In this document: positions 6,519 through 13,339 of the stretch, in pieces | Numbering within the stretch: position 1 is the first letter of the stretch | How the letters are laid out: every line of letters begins with the position of its first letter | Virus record (IMG/VR): IMGVR_UViG_3300044633_001422 | Coordinates: 1 to 39,592 of that record | Source: a virus | Length of the DNA stretch: 39,592 bases | Reading direction: 5' to 3' (one strand) | The notes under the pieces: model-generated | Seen by the model: only the letters and a program-made list of their open reading frames with translations | Database searches by the model: none | What the model was told of the DNA's origin: nothing | Translations under genes and position numbers: made by a program

Positions 6519-6547
6519 ATTATACATCAGTTGAGTGGGTACGTACA
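6519..6547 (-). promoter_or_regulatory. Early-type leaderless promoter (TGTACG variant)
   Basis: TGTACG (6542-6547), 17 bp, TATAAT (6519-6524), then AGGCTA and ATG. It lies within the 3' end of the cREC gene. Confidence 0.66.
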
Positions 6548-6876
6548 TTGCGATAATCAGCCCAAGTACGCATAGCAATATACTTGGTAAGAAGCCCATT
6601 AATATTCGCAGCCCCTACCGTATTGGCAGAGTGCACATTGAATGCAAAATCATGGGGCATCGAACCCTCATCCATGTCAAGATTGACAAGCCAGAGAGCA
6701 AAATGATATCCGGTATAAGCAGTCTCGTCACCAAGATCATGGTCAAAAGAGACATAGAGAGGATATCCATGTCTCAGTACGTACTCAGTCGCCTCAACGA
6801 ACGACCGTGCCACAACCCAAGGACCTGGAGTGGTAGGGTTGCGGACATCGTCTAGATAGAGCTTGTATGTCATCAT
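6520..6876 (-). CDS. cREC-like (cyclic-phosphate processing receiver) protein
   Basis: 118-aa protein: MMTYKLYLDDVRNP (Asp9-Asp10), then SFDHDLGD (45-50) and TGYHFALWL. This is the pattern of the small phage receiver-derived family named cyclic-phosphate processing receiver domain (cREC) in studies of RNA repair, where it is predicted to act on cyclic phosphate ends. ATGATG at 6876 lies 6 nt after TATAAT, so it is leaderless. Immediately downstream of a CCA-adding enzyme gene, which fits a role in RNA end metabolism. Confidence 0.72.
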   Translation of the reverse strand: MMTYKLYLDDVRNPTTPGPWVVARSFVEATEYVLRHGYPLYVSFDHDLGDETAYTGYHFALWLVNLDMDEGSMPHDFAFNVHSANTVGAANINGLLTKYIAMRTWADYRNVRTHSTDV

Positions 6877-6882
6877 TAGCCT

Positions 6883-6911
6883 ATTATACCATGGTATAAG
6901 GGTAATGCGCA
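6883..6911 (-). promoter_or_regulatory. Early-type promoter with weak -35 inside palindrome
   Basis: TATAAT at 6883-6888; 17 bp upstream is TGCGCA (6906-6911), a diverged but still palindromic -35 that forms part of the 32-bp palindrome at 6905-6936. Confidence 0.5.
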
Positions 6912-6936
6912 CCACCTGATATCAGGTGGTGCGCAT
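6905..6936. repeat. Perfect 32-bp palindrome
   Basis: ATGCGCACCACCTGAT followed directly by its exact complement. It spans the last four codons and stop of the CCA-adding enzyme gene and the -35 area of the cREC promoter. As RNA it makes a long hairpin without a T tract; as DNA it could be a protein-binding site. Confidence 0.9.
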
Positions 6937-8115
6937 CTTCAGCAGTTGTTCTTTCGTGGTTGCATACCGGTCGTTGAACCATACGTGCTTCATGGCACGC
7001 AGAGTCGAACCGATATCCGGGCCCTTGATACCCGGGACAGCAGCCATGATATCATGGCCATTGACCGGGAACACAGGATACTGACCCCGGCTCTTCAGGG
7101 TGCACCCATAAGCCTCATCGACCCATTCCCTCGGCATGCCACCGACCAGGTAGTCATACTCAGCTGCATATCCGATATTGGAACCACGGTACGTAGTGAT
7201 AGTGTACAGTGCCTGCTTTCGCTCGTCACCAGACCACTTCAGCCTCAGTGACGCAGCAGCAACCATATCAGCTACTTGGCCGTTAACAGAAGCCTCACGG
7301 GCCATCATAGCCCAGATCACAGCCGGAGTTGTATACTCCTTCACAATCCTAGGCAGCACAGCGATAGCATATCCCCAGGCATAAGCATAAGCCTGATCAT
7401 GCTCGAACAGCCCAGAGTCAACAGCGTTCATGGAGGTAAACATCAGACGCATAGCATCAGCAACCTTCGCCTTGTCCTCCACAGCAACCAGCTTGCAGAA
7501 CTCAGACCAGACCCGTTCGGCAGACAGAGTACCCAGGTTCTCAGATACCTCGGCCAGTGCACAGGTAGTGGCCGGGTCATGACGGGCTTCCTGACCAAAC
7601 CGAGCATGAAACCGGTAGTACCTCAGTGCCCTCAGATAGTCTTCCTGGAGACGGACCTTGGCATCACCAACGAACCGGACGATCCCAGCTCGCAGATCAG
7701 CCTCACCACCGAACCAATCATACAGATTGCCATCTGTGTCAGCCATCATTGCATTGATAGTGAAGTCCCGACGGGCCGCATCGGCCTCCCAGTCAGAGGT
7801 GAACTCGACCAAGGCATGCCTCCCGTCAGTCGCCACATCCCTACGCAGAGTCGTCACCTCATAGGCCGACCCGTCGTTGAACAGGACCGTGACAGTGCCA
7901 TGATCAATGCCGGTGGGCAGGATATTACGAACCGATGGCAGAAAAGCCATACGATTGTATACCATCCGGGGATCATACGGTGTGCAGAAGTCATAGTCAG
8001 CCGGCTCGACGCCCATGAGCTGATCACGGACACACCCGCCGGCCATCCTCAGATTGCCGTCCAGGGCATCAGCCATGGCCAGCATGTTCGGGGTCCAATT
8101 AAAACTGCTCATCAT
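6922..8115 (-). CDS. cca: CCA-adding enzyme / poly(A) polymerase family
   Basis: 397-aa class II nucleotidyltransferase. Visible motifs: GGCVRD (26-31), the metal-binding DYD (40-42), RRDFTINAM (115-123) and EDYLRALRYYRF (157-168), the motif order of bacterial tRNA nucleotidyltransferases, with a helical C-terminal half. It should add or repair the 3' CCA of tRNAs. This fits two phage tRNAs here (Ala, Glu) that do not encode CCA. The poly(A) polymerase alternative cannot be excluded from sequence alone. ATGATG lies 6 nt after TAGAAT, so the message should be leaderless. Confidence 0.92.
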   Translation of the reverse strand: MMSSFNWTPNMLAMADALDGNLRMAGGCVRDQLMGVEPADYDFCTPYDPRMVYNRMAFLPSVRNILPTGIDHGTVTVLFNDGSAYEVTTLRRDVATDGRHALVEFTSDWEADAARRDFTINAMMADTDGNLYDWFGGEADLRAGIVRFVGDAKVRLQEDYLRALRYYRFHARFGQEARHDPATTCALAEVSENLGTLSAERVWSEFCKLVAVEDKAKVADAMRLMFTSMNAVDSGLFEHDQAYAYAWGYAIAVLPRIVKEYTTPAVIWAMMAREASVNGQVADMVAAASLRLKWSGDERKQALYTITTYRGSNIGYAAEYDYLVGGMPREWVDEAYGCTLKSRGQYPVFPVNGHDIMAAVPGIKGPDIGSTLRAMKHVWFNDRYATTKEQLLKMRTT

Positions 8116-8121
8116 TAGTCT

Positions 8122-8150
8122 ATTCTACCACGGGTCTAGGCAGTTGTACA
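8122..8150 (-). promoter_or_regulatory. Leaderless early promoter for cca
   Basis: TGTACA (8145-8150), 17 bp, TAGAAT (8122-8127), AGACTA, ATGATG. Confidence 0.78.
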
Positions 8151-8163
8151 CAGCCGGTTTTAG

Positions 8164-8373
8164 CTACTTAACGTTTGGAAACATATCATACCAATCGACG
8201 CCACCCTTTTCCAACACGTCAGTTAGCTGACAATATATGCTATACGTGGCTGAGCTGATATCTCCCTTGGCCCTGCCGAGGAGAAGAGCAACGGCTGCGG
8301 CTTCTTTGGCAGTCAATCCTTCGATCGAATACGTAGCTGTCTGTAAAGGGGTAACTGTGATTTTCATTGTCAT
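8164..8373 (-). CDS. Small hypothetical protein (69 aa)
   Basis: Last gene of a five-gene operon starting at 9461. N-terminal strands then an Ala-rich helix (TAKEAAAVALLLGRAKG) typical of small phage proteins with one helix packed on a sheet. Start 8373 follows TAAGGA, which also contains the upstream stop. Not recognised. Confidence 0.65.
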   Translation of the reverse strand: MTMKITVTPLQTATYSIEGLTAKEAAAVALLLGRAKGDISSATYSIYCQLTDVLEKGGVDWYDMFPNVK

Positions 8374-8378
8374 ATTCC

Positions 8379-8573
8379 TTATGTAAAGATTACGTGAGAG
8401 CCGTTGTTGTCCATGTCCTTGATGTAGGCATAATAGCCCTGGGCATGGAACTGCTTGGTGATGTTGATTGCCTCGTCCAGGGCCATACATGTCGGGCCGA
8501 TCACCATCTCCAGGAAATCATCAGAGTCCGGATCATCTTGATGACCGCCCCAGATCTCGAAGTGCCGTTCCAT
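8379..8573 (-). CDS. Small hypothetical protein (64 aa)
   Basis: Alpha/beta protein ending DMDNNGSHVIF; no known domain. Start overlaps the preceding stop as TGATG, so it is coupled to the upstream gene. Confidence 0.62.
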   Translation of the reverse strand: MERHFEIWGGHQDDPDSDDFLEMVIGPTCMALDEAINITKQFHAQGYYAYIKDMDNNGSHVIFT

Positions 8574-8773
8574 CACGCATTCTCCACAGCAAAAACGATA
8601 GCGTTAAATTCATAGTCGATGAGCTGCACAACCCGATCATAATGTGAGCTCTTGATCACGATGTAGTTGTCTAGCCGACGACTCAATAGCTGTAGGGCTA
8701 CATCATTGGCCATCGAGAACGTCATGACCTTATTGTCAGACTTGTTGATGACCCGGTACTTGACCTTGTCCAT
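8573..8773 (-). CDS. Small hypothetical protein (66 aa)
   Basis: Strand-rich protein with a central basic helix; not recognised. Start overlaps the preceding stop (TAATG) and its own stop overlaps the next start (TGATG). Confidence 0.62.
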   Translation of the reverse strand: MDKVKYRVINKSDNKVMTFSMANDVALQLLSRRLDNYIVIKSSHYDRVVQLIDYEFNAIVFAVENA

Positions 8774-9015
8774 TACGACTGCACCTTGTACTGATTGTAC
8801 CCATCAGGCAAATTGTTGAATGCTAGCTCGATATCAGCTTGCTTCTCGAACTCATAGAGCTCATGGCGGCGATCTACACGATATGCCGACTTCAATTCGG
8901 ATAGCGAAGCCGTGTCGGCCTCATAGGCTGCGATAGCGAAGCACATCTCGTCCATGGAGGGCCTAGGCCTGGGCGCGTTGCGAATATCGTCCAGGAGTTC
9001 GTACGGGCTGTCCAT
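8773..9015 (-). CDS. Small acidic helical protein (80 aa)
   Basis: Acidic and helical; no motif recognised. Start ATG 9015 follows the upstream stop by 2 nt. Second gene in the operon from promoter 9468-9496. Confidence 0.62.
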   Translation of the reverse strand: MDSPYELLDDIRNAPRPRPSMDEMCFAIAAYEADTASLSELKSAYRVDRRHELYEFEKQADIELAFNNLPDGYNQYKVQS

Positions 9016-9017
9016 GA

Positions 9018-9461
9018 TTACGCTCCGATCCATTCACGGATAGTGGGCTCAAGGGAGTACGGCAGACCCATACAGTAGCAGTAGTACCCAATGTCATACT
9101 GGGCACCGGACTGGAGGGTGAGGACGTCGCCCTGCGACTCGAGCTCCCACCGCATGGCAGTGGCGCGGTCAGGCGCGCCCATCTCCATGTACGAGGCCAG
9201 ACGAGCCTCGAGGGCATCGATGGCCGCCTTCTCGGCTTCGGCTTCCATGGCCAGCTCGGCGTCGATCAGCGTACCGAAGTACACCATGTCGGAGACGAGC
9301 TCCTCGGTGGACATCTCGGTGAAGAGATGGCGGGGGCGGAACCCGTATGCATCCTTGTGCATGTCCGAGTAAATCGCCAGGATGTTCTGGCGGCTCTCGT
9401 CGACCAGCGAGATGCGGAGGGCGTCTTCGGCCGGGACAGTGATCGTGTTGTTCGTATTCAT
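9018..9461 (-). CDS. Conserved phage protein with HKDAYGFRPR motif
   Basis: 147 aa. Residues near 24-45 read RQNILAIYSDMHKDAYGFRPR, followed by a long Glu/Ala coiled region and a GAPDRATAMRW segment. I recall this combination from a widespread, uncharacterised phage protein. Leaderless: ATG begins 6 nt after TAGAAT. First gene of a five-gene operon. Confidence 0.75.
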   Translation of the reverse strand: MNTNNTITVPAEDALRISLVDESRQNILAIYSDMHKDAYGFRPRHLFTEMSTEELVSDMVYFGTLIDAELAMEAEAEKAAIDALEARLASYMEMGAPDRATAMRWELESQGDVLTLQSGAQYDIGYYCYCMGLPYSLEPTIREWIGA

Positions 9462-9467
9462 AAGCCT

Positions 9468-9496
9468 ATTCTACCATCGTTTGAGGCTGGTGTACA
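9468..9496 (-). promoter_or_regulatory. Leaderless early promoter with upstream box
   Basis: TGTACA (9491-9496), 17 bp, TAGAAT (9468-9473), AGGCTT, ATG. Upstream GAAACAATATTACCGC ends 9 nt before TGTACA. It is the right-hand start of the 9.4-18 kb block where this upstream box is nearly invariant. Confidence 0.85.
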
Positions 9497-9528
9497 CAGC
9501 TAAATGCGGTAATATTGTTTCAAAGATG

Positions 9529-9864
9529 CTAGTCGTTGAAGACGATAATTTCCATGCTGATATCCGGATTGACAGGCTTGAACGTCCAGCGATCCACGTC
9601 ACCGTCCCGCGAGTACTTCTCGTCAGACAGGTAGAACAGCTCACGGTTGCCAGTACGCTCGGACTTGATGTAGAAGCCCACATCAGAGGCATCGTTGAAG
9701 ATGCGCCCGAAGAGGGGGCGCTCACGGCCGTTCGTGAGATCGGCCGCCTCGACCGTGAAGACCTTGTACGGCCAGTCGCAAATGGCCGAGACCTGCTCGG
9801 AGTCCTCGCGGTGGAACTGGAGATGGATGGAGGGGTGGGTGACGTTCAGGATGATGTCGTTCAT
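9529..9864 (-). CDS. Hypothetical beta-rich protein (111 aa)
   Basis: I start at ATG 9864, 6 nt after TATATT, rather than at upstream in-frame ATGs that lie in the promoter. Alternating strands, acidic, no signal peptide. Not recognised. Monocistronic: its stop is followed by the promoter of the 9018-9461 operon. Confidence 0.68.
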   Translation of the reverse strand: MNDIILNVTHPSIHLQFHREDSEQVSAICDWPYKVFTVEAADLTNGRERPLFGRIFNDASDVGFYIKSERTGNRELFYLSDEKYSRDGDVDRWTFKPVNPDISMEIIVFND

Positions 9865-9870
9865 ATTGTC

Positions 9871-9899
9871 AATATACACCCTATCGAGGCTCATGTACA
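9871..9899 (-). promoter_or_regulatory. Leaderless early promoter with upstream box
   Basis: TGTACA (9894-9899), 17 bp, TATATT (9871-9876), GACAAT, ATG; upstream GAAACAATATTACCGC. Confidence 0.82.
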
Positions 9900-9922
9900 C
9901 AGCTAACCGCGGTAATATTGTT

Positions 9923-10150
9923 TCAATTTTGCGGCAGATTGCCGTCATGAACCGTCATGCCTTCGATCTGGCCGACGTCCAGGGCTTGCGTCAGGATGGC
10001 CGTAGAATTAGGACCAGGCGACTGGGCCAGATCGATCTTGGACACGCCGGTGGGAGACGGCGTGAAGGTGTACTTGGTGACACAGTCAGACACCAGCTGG
10101 TTGCCGGACTTCATGTAGAGGGTGACAGTCATCATGAGTGGGGTAGACAT
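9923..10150 (-). CDS. Small hypothetical protein (75 aa)
   Basis: Strand-rich small protein; starts at ATG overlapping the preceding TAA (TAATG). A later start at the MMTV site is possible. Last of a three-gene operon from 10646. Confidence 0.6.
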   Translation of the reverse strand: MSTPLMMTVTLYMKSGNQLVSDCVTKYTFTPSPTGVSKIDLAQSPGPNSTAILTQALDVGQIEGMTVHDGNLPQN

Positions 10151-10467
10151 TATGCTGCAGCCTTCTCTTGGGCGACCAGCATCAGCTGGCCGACATACTT
10201 CTCGATACGAGCCTTGCCGCTCGGGGTGATGTGGCGCCAGTACGCGATCTGCTTCGGGGAGAGGTAGTTGTTCCGAAGGAAGAACTTCGCCATGCCCGAG
10301 CCCTTGTGGGCGTGCATCGGCATGAAGCCGCGGTTGTTGTGGTGGCGGGTAGTGTCCGAGGACTGCTCGTCGGCAGTCTGGCGGGCGTGGAGAGCGACCA
10401 GGGCGCGGCCGATGGCCTTGTCGTTGGTGCGCAGGAGCTTGGTGATGTATTCGTGAGTGATGTTCAT
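10150..10467 (-). CDS. Basic hypothetical protein (105 aa)
   Basis: Basic, His-rich; the C-terminal half (YLSPKQIAYWRHITPSGKARIEKYV) looks like a helix-turn-helix or wing segment (by eye). Start is 2 nt after the upstream stop. No family recognised. Confidence 0.62.
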   Translation of the reverse strand: MNITHEYITKLLRTNDKAIGRALVALHARQTADEQSSDTTRHHNNRGFMPMHAHKGSGMAKFFLRNNYLSPKQIAYWRHITPSGKARIEKYVGQLMLVAQEKAAA

Positions 10468-10469
10468 GA

Positions 10470-10646
10470 CTACTTCTTCTTTGTGGCGAAGGCTTCGGCA
10501 GCCGCTTCGATCTCTTCAGCGGTCGGCACCTTGCCGTAGATGAACTTGATCAGCTCTTCTTCGAATTGGAAGTAGCTGCCGCCACCCATGTAGTAATGGT
10601 ACTTTTGGCGGCCGAGGTATTCAACGACTTGTTTGTAAGTTTTCAT
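10470..10646 (-). CDS. Small hypothetical protein (58 aa)
   Basis: Starts at ATG 10646, 6 nt after TATATT. Tyr-rich N-terminal half, then an acidic/Ala helix with a Lys tail. Leaderless first gene of an operon of three. Confidence 0.65.
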   Translation of the reverse strand: MKTYKQVVEYLGRQKYHYYMGGGSYFQFEEELIKFIYGKVPTAEEIEAAAEAFATKKK

Positions 10647-10652
10647 ATTCCC

Positions 10653-10681
10653 AATATACACCCGATCTAGGCCCATGTACA
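10653..10681 (-). promoter_or_regulatory. Leaderless early promoter with upstream box
   Basis: TGTACA (10676-10681), 17 bp, TATATT (10653-10658), GGGAAT, ATG; ACCGC ends 9 nt before TGTACA. The upstream gene's end forms a GTAACAAT/ATTGTTAC inverted repeat with the box. Confidence 0.82.
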
Positions 10682-10725
10682 CACTTCAGTGCGGTAACAA
10701 TGTTTCAAAGATGCGGTACGGATTG

Positions 10726-10911
10726 TTACTTCCAGGCCTTCCGCTGTGACCTCTTGGGCTTGACTTCGGAAGGGTACCGTACGTGGGTAGCTGCAACAGA
10801 CTGCTTCCAGGTCGGCATCAGGTCGACCAGGGGCTTACCCTTGCGGTTCCGTTCGCTGTTGTGGACCTCTTGTGCCCACTTCAGGGCAGAGAGCTGAAAC
10901 TGCGTGAGCAT
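10726..10911 (-). CDS. Small basic protein (61 aa)
   Basis: Basic, Lys/Arg-rich C-terminus (KPKRSQRKAWK). Start ATG 10911 follows the upstream TAG by one base (TAGGATG), which also supplies its ribosome-binding site. Possibly nucleic-acid binding; not recognised. Confidence 0.6.
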   Translation of the reverse strand: MLTQFQLSALKWAQEVHNSERNRKGKPLVDLMPTWKQSVAATHVRYPSEVKPKRSQRKAWK

Positions 10912-10912
10912 C

Positions 10913-11095
10913 CTACTTCTCCGAGGCGACGTTGGTCATGCGAATGGAGCTGAGGAGACGCGAGAGGCCATGGATCTCGCCATGTATATACTGGCGAGCA
11001 TGCTCAGGTACTGAGTCTAGGCTCTCGATAAGGGTGTTGATGCGGCGATCGATAAGCTGGTCGATCCAGATGGGGCAGGGTACATTCGTTGTCAT
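10913..11095 (-). CDS. Small hypothetical protein (60 aa)
   Basis: Helical protein beginning MTTNVPCPIWIDQLIDRR. Leaderless from promoter 11102-11130; coupled to the 61-aa gene. Confidence 0.6.
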   Translation of the reverse strand: MTTNVPCPIWIDQLIDRRINTLIESLDSVPEHARQYIHGEIHGLSRLLSSIRMTNVASEK

Positions 11096-11101
11096 TAGCC
11101 T

Positions 11102-11130
11102 ATACTACCTTAGTTAGAGGGTGGTGTACA
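11102..11130 (-). promoter_or_regulatory. Leaderless early promoter with upstream box
   Basis: TGTACA (11125-11130), 17 bp, TAGTAT (11102-11107), AGGCTA, ATG; ACCGC 9 nt upstream. Confidence 0.8.
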
Positions 11131-11156
11131 CCGAATAGTGCGGTAATATTGTTTCT

Positions 11157-11366
11157 TTATTGCCGCTCAAGTTGTTCGAAAAGCTTGTCCATGGCGGACG
11201 ACATGTCGTCCGCTGCAGCCTGAGCTTCTGCCCTGGTCTCGTACGGGCCGGCATAGGTCCGGTAGTACAGGCCACGCCACCGAGCGAGACAGTGCCACCC
11301 GGTCTCCTTGATCTCGGAGTCGTCACCTGGCGGGAAGAAGCGGCCGTAGGCGATATGGTAGTACAT
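11157..11366 (-). CDS. Small hypothetical protein (69 aa)
   Basis: YRTYAGPYETRAEAQAAADDM suggests a small sheet followed by a helix, as in short phage single-domain proteins with an ExRxEAxxxA helix. Start 11366 lies 2 nt after the previous stop (TGATCATG) with GAGAGG upstream. Third gene of an operon. Confidence 0.65.
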   Translation of the reverse strand: MYYHIAYGRFFPPGDDSEIKETGWHCLARWRGLYYRTYAGPYETRAEAQAAADDMSSAMDKLFEQLERQ

Positions 11367-11368
11367 GA

Positions 11369-11536
11369 TCAGCGCCTCTCTTCCACAATGACAAAGGTCG
11401 ATGCGTCGACGATCTGGTACCAGTCGTGGTCCTCACGAGCATCACGCGCTTCGTCCATGGACGCGAACATACCAATCAGATCACACATACCACCGCTGGG
11501 GTAGTAGTCGTATCCTGCGAATAGAGCGTACTTCAT
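11369..11536 (-). CDS. Micro-protein with FAGYDYYPSGG motif (55 aa)
   Basis: ATG 11536 to TGA 11369-11371. Motif ALFAGYDYYPSGG, then FASMDEARDA and DWYQIVD: a small domain I recall in many unrelated phages (FAGxxYYPxGG ... DWxQIVD). Function unknown. Both junctions in this operon use the same TGATCATG arrangement. Confidence 0.72.
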   Translation of the reverse strand: MKYALFAGYDYYPSGGMCDLIGMFASMDEARDAREDHDWYQIVDASTFVIVEERR

Positions 11537-11538
11537 GA

Positions 11539-11787
11539 TCAGCCCCAGTCCTTGAAGTTGCCGGACTCCTCGTTGTCGCGGAAGCCCGCCTCGTACTCGG
11601 CGATCTCTTCCGGAGTCGTGGCCAAGACGGCCGCCCCGTTGTAGGTACCGTTAGGATACCAGTGGGGCTCACGCCCACGACGGTAGTACGAGTCGGCAGA
11701 GCCGCGATCGTAGAGCGACCCGTGCTTGCGGTCGAAAGGCGAGCGGTTGCGCTCGCCGAAGGTGTGGAAGGGTTTGTTCGTATTCAT
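11539..11787 (-). CDS. Hypothetical protein (82 aa)
   Basis: Arg/Gly/Tyr-rich N-terminal half (GSADSYYRRGREPHWYPNG), then an acidic helix. Looks like a domain with PHW/Y aromatic turns; not recognised. Leaderless first gene of an operon of three. Confidence 0.65.
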   Translation of the reverse strand: MNTNKPFHTFGERNRSPFDRKHGSLYDRGSADSYYRRGREPHWYPNGTYNGAAVLATTPEEIAEYEAGFRDNEESGNFKDWG

Positions 11788-11793
11788 AAGTCC

Positions 11794-11822
11794 ATTCTAC
11801 CTTAATTCGAGGGTAGTGTACA
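11794..11822 (-). promoter_or_regulatory. Leaderless early promoter with upstream box
   Basis: TGTACA (11817-11822), 17 bp, TAGAAT (11794-11799), GGACTT, ATG; box variant ATCGC. Confidence 0.82.
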
Positions 11823-11851
11823 CTACAAAGTGCGATTCGATTGTTTCAATT

Positions 11852-12073
11852 TTACTTGAAACTCTTTCTGAAAATATCAACGAACTCTCCACGTGCATCC
11901 GCGGGGAGGGCGGCGACCACGCCGAGAAAGGCGCGGGCGAGGCGCGCGTCCTGGCGGTGGATGCGAGTGGCCGCGGCGGCGACCTTCTTTTCGACCTCCG
12001 CGCGGAGGTGGGCTTCGCGGCCGGTCGGGACGCCGGCGGTCTTGAGGTCGGAGAGCTTAGGATATTTGTTCAT
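11852..12073 (-). CDS. Small basic helical protein (73 aa)
   Basis: ATG 12073, 6 nt after TATACT. Ala/Arg-rich helix (EKKVAAAATRIHRQDARLAR). Basic, so maybe DNA binding. Monocistronic and leaderless. Confidence 0.62.
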   Translation of the reverse strand: MNKYPKLSDLKTAGVPTGREAHLRAEVEKKVAAAATRIHRQDARLARAFLGVVAALPADARGEFVDIFRKSFK

Positions 12074-12079
12074 AATCCC

Positions 12080-12108
12080 AGTATACACCTTGTCGAGGGT
12101 CATGTACA
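12080..12108 (-). promoter_or_regulatory. Leaderless early promoter
   Basis: TGTACA (12103-12108), 17 bp, TATACT (12080-12085), GGGATT, ATG; upstream box diverged (TTCAC in place of ACCGC). Confidence 0.78.
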
Positions 12109-12156
12109 ACGAAAAGAGTGAAATATTATTTCTTAGATAAGCGTTGTATTGTAATA

Positions 12157-12426
12157 TTATTTCCATGGCACCTCATGCATTTCGCGCCATTCGGCGAATT
12201 CGCTGGGGCCATCAATAAAAAAGGTTAGTGCAAATTTGCGCACCGCTTTGATATTAGGGAATTCCACTTCCACATAGGGATTGCCACCGCCCGGGCCAAT
12301 ATGAGTACAATGTACCATTTGAACCCCATCGCTAAACCGGGCCGACACCCACTCGTAAAATTGGTTAAAATCGCCGATGACGTCGGTACCAATGCGGATC
12401 ATTTCGTTTCCTTCATTCTTCATCAT
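12157..12426 (-). CDS. Hypothetical protein (89 aa)
   Basis: ATGATG at 12426, 6 nt after TATAAT; a later ATG (MIRIGTDV) behind GAAGGAAAC is an alternative start. Alpha/beta protein with GPGGGNPYVEVEF; not recognised. More AT-rich than neighbours. Confidence 0.64.
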   Translation of the reverse strand: MMKNEGNEMIRIGTDVIGDFNQFYEWVSARFSDGVQMVHCTHIGPGGGNPYVEVEFPNIKAVRKFALTFFIDGPSEFAEWREMHEVPWK

Positions 12427-12432
12427 AATTTT

Positions 12433-12461
12433 ATTATACCCTATATTTTGGCTAATGTACA
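12433..12461 (-). promoter_or_regulatory. Leaderless early promoter with upstream box
   Basis: TGTACA (12456-12461), 17 bp, TATAAT (12433-12438), AAAATT, ATGATG; upstream GAAACATAAGAACCGC. Confidence 0.82.
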
Positions 12462-12470
12462 ACGAAAAGA

Positions 12471-12496
12471 GCGGTTCTTATGTTTCAAAGAACCGC
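12471..12496 (-). terminator. Hairpin built from promoter upstream box
   Basis: GCGGTTCTT/AAGAACCGC, 9 bp with an 8-nt loop, after the stop of the 12521-12925 gene. One arm is the conserved ACCGC box of the next promoter, so terminator and promoter share bases. Confidence 0.6.
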
Positions 12497-12520
12497 TGCA
12501 CTTAGTAACTTTATTACCGC

Positions 12521-12925
12521 TTACCGGCCGTAGCCAAACTGCGGCGCCTGACGCACAGGGAACGGTTGTGTGTAGATCACAGTCGACTGCGGCTGCTGAG
12601 GCGTCACGATCACGATCTGCTGCGGCTGTTGCACCGGTGCAGGACGGTTGTTCTGGATCAGCATGCCGATGATGCCGGCCGCGGCGCCGATGCCAGAGAC
12701 TGCGATGTTCGAGTCATAAGGACCCGATCCGGCATAACAGCCGGTGCAGTTGTAGTTGTACGTCCGGTTCGGCTGGTTCCAACCATACCCGTAGCCGCCA
12801 CCATTGTAGCTGTTGTTGATCGTGTTGTTGATCACCTGTCCGCGGACCTGCTGAGCGTTGGACTCGGTCGACATGATGGTGACAGCGCAGACGGCCGCAA
12901 TGGCCAAGAGGTAACGATTTTTCAT
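12521..12925 (-). CDS. Secreted Gly/Asn/Gln-rich protein
   Basis: 134 aa. Signal peptide (MKNRYLLAIAAVCAVTIM...SNA-QQ), then Asn/Gly/Tyr-rich sequence with two Cys (NCTGCYAG), a small Gly/Ala hydrophobic stretch (GIGAAAGIIGMLI, a possible membrane insertion helix) and a Gln/Pro/Val-rich tail. Probably periplasmic or outer-membrane attached. ATG 12925 is preceded by AAGGA. Last gene in an operon with two tiny membrane proteins, which together look like an envelope-directed unit. Confidence 0.7.
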   Translation of the reverse strand: MKNRYLLAIAAVCAVTIMSTESNAQQVRGQVINNTINNSYNGGGYGYGWNQPNRTYNYNCTGCYAGSGPYDSNIAVSGIGAAAGIIGMLIQNNRPAPVQQPQQIVIVTPQQPQSTVIYTQPFPVRQAPQFGYGR

Positions 12926-12926
12926 A

Positions 12927-13013
12927 TTATTGTCCTTGTGAGCACGTGAGTGCGATGAACAGGAAGGCACAGGGCGCCAAGACTGTCAGAAACTGTTTGA
13001 TGATCGGATGCAT
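12927..13013 (-). CDS. Tiny membrane protein (28 aa)
   Basis: ATG 13013 overlaps the upstream TGA (TGATG) and the reading frame ends at 12927. Almost entirely one hydrophobic helix (IIKQFLTVLAPCAFLFIALTC). It may be a small membrane peptide or a remnant; the tight coupling on both sides favours a real gene. Confidence 0.5.
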   Translation of the reverse strand: MHPIIKQFLTVLAPCAFLFIALTCSQGQ

Positions 13014-13153
13014 CACGGTTGCCCCATCGAATACTTGAGCATGATGAACAACCACGTGATGTAGCCGACCAAGGTAGCGGTACCGACACAGATCGAGAGC
13101 ACCGTAAAGGGCCGGAAGAGCCAATATCTATTGGTTAAGGTGTTCACATTCAT
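13013..13153 (-). CDS. Small membrane protein (46 aa)
   Basis: ATG 13153, 6 nt after TAGAAT, to TGA at 13013-13015. One membrane helix (about 16-40) with basic residues before it. Leaderless first gene of a three-gene envelope operon (46 aa, 28 aa, 134 aa). Confidence 0.62.
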   Translation of the reverse strand: MNVNTLTNRYWLFRPFTVLSICVGTATLVGYITWLFIMLKYSMGQP

Positions 13154-13159
13154 AAGTTC

Positions 13160-13188
13160 ATTCTACCACTGTTTGAGGGTGTTGTACA
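13160..13188 (-). promoter_or_regulatory. Leaderless early promoter with upstream box
   Basis: TGTACA (13183-13188), 17 bp, TAGAAT (13160-13165), GAACTT, ATG; GAACCGC 9 nt upstream. Confidence 0.83.
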
Positions 13189-13261
13189 CTGAATAGAGCG
13201 GTTCGATTGTTTCAAAGATGCGGCTCATATTGTAATAATATTTAGCAGTCCGGGCAATGCA

Positions 13262-13297
13262 AAAGAGGTCCATGGGACTAACACCATGGACCTCTTT
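13262..13297 (-). terminator. Strong bidirectional-looking terminator
   Basis: Perfect 14-bp stem AAAGAGGTCCATGG and its complement with an 8-nt loop, ending in TTTT on the minus strand. Terminates the 13340-13807 gene. A second small hairpin (GGGGAG/CTCCCC) lies at 13305-13320. Confidence 0.85.
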
Positions 13298-13339
13298 CAC
13301 TTGTGGGGAGGAGGCTCCCCGTCTATAGGGCGTTAGGAC

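Noticed and set aside
7276-8118. A 280-codon plus-strand open frame
   Set aside because: Fully antisense to the CCA-adding enzyme gene, which shows all family motifs.
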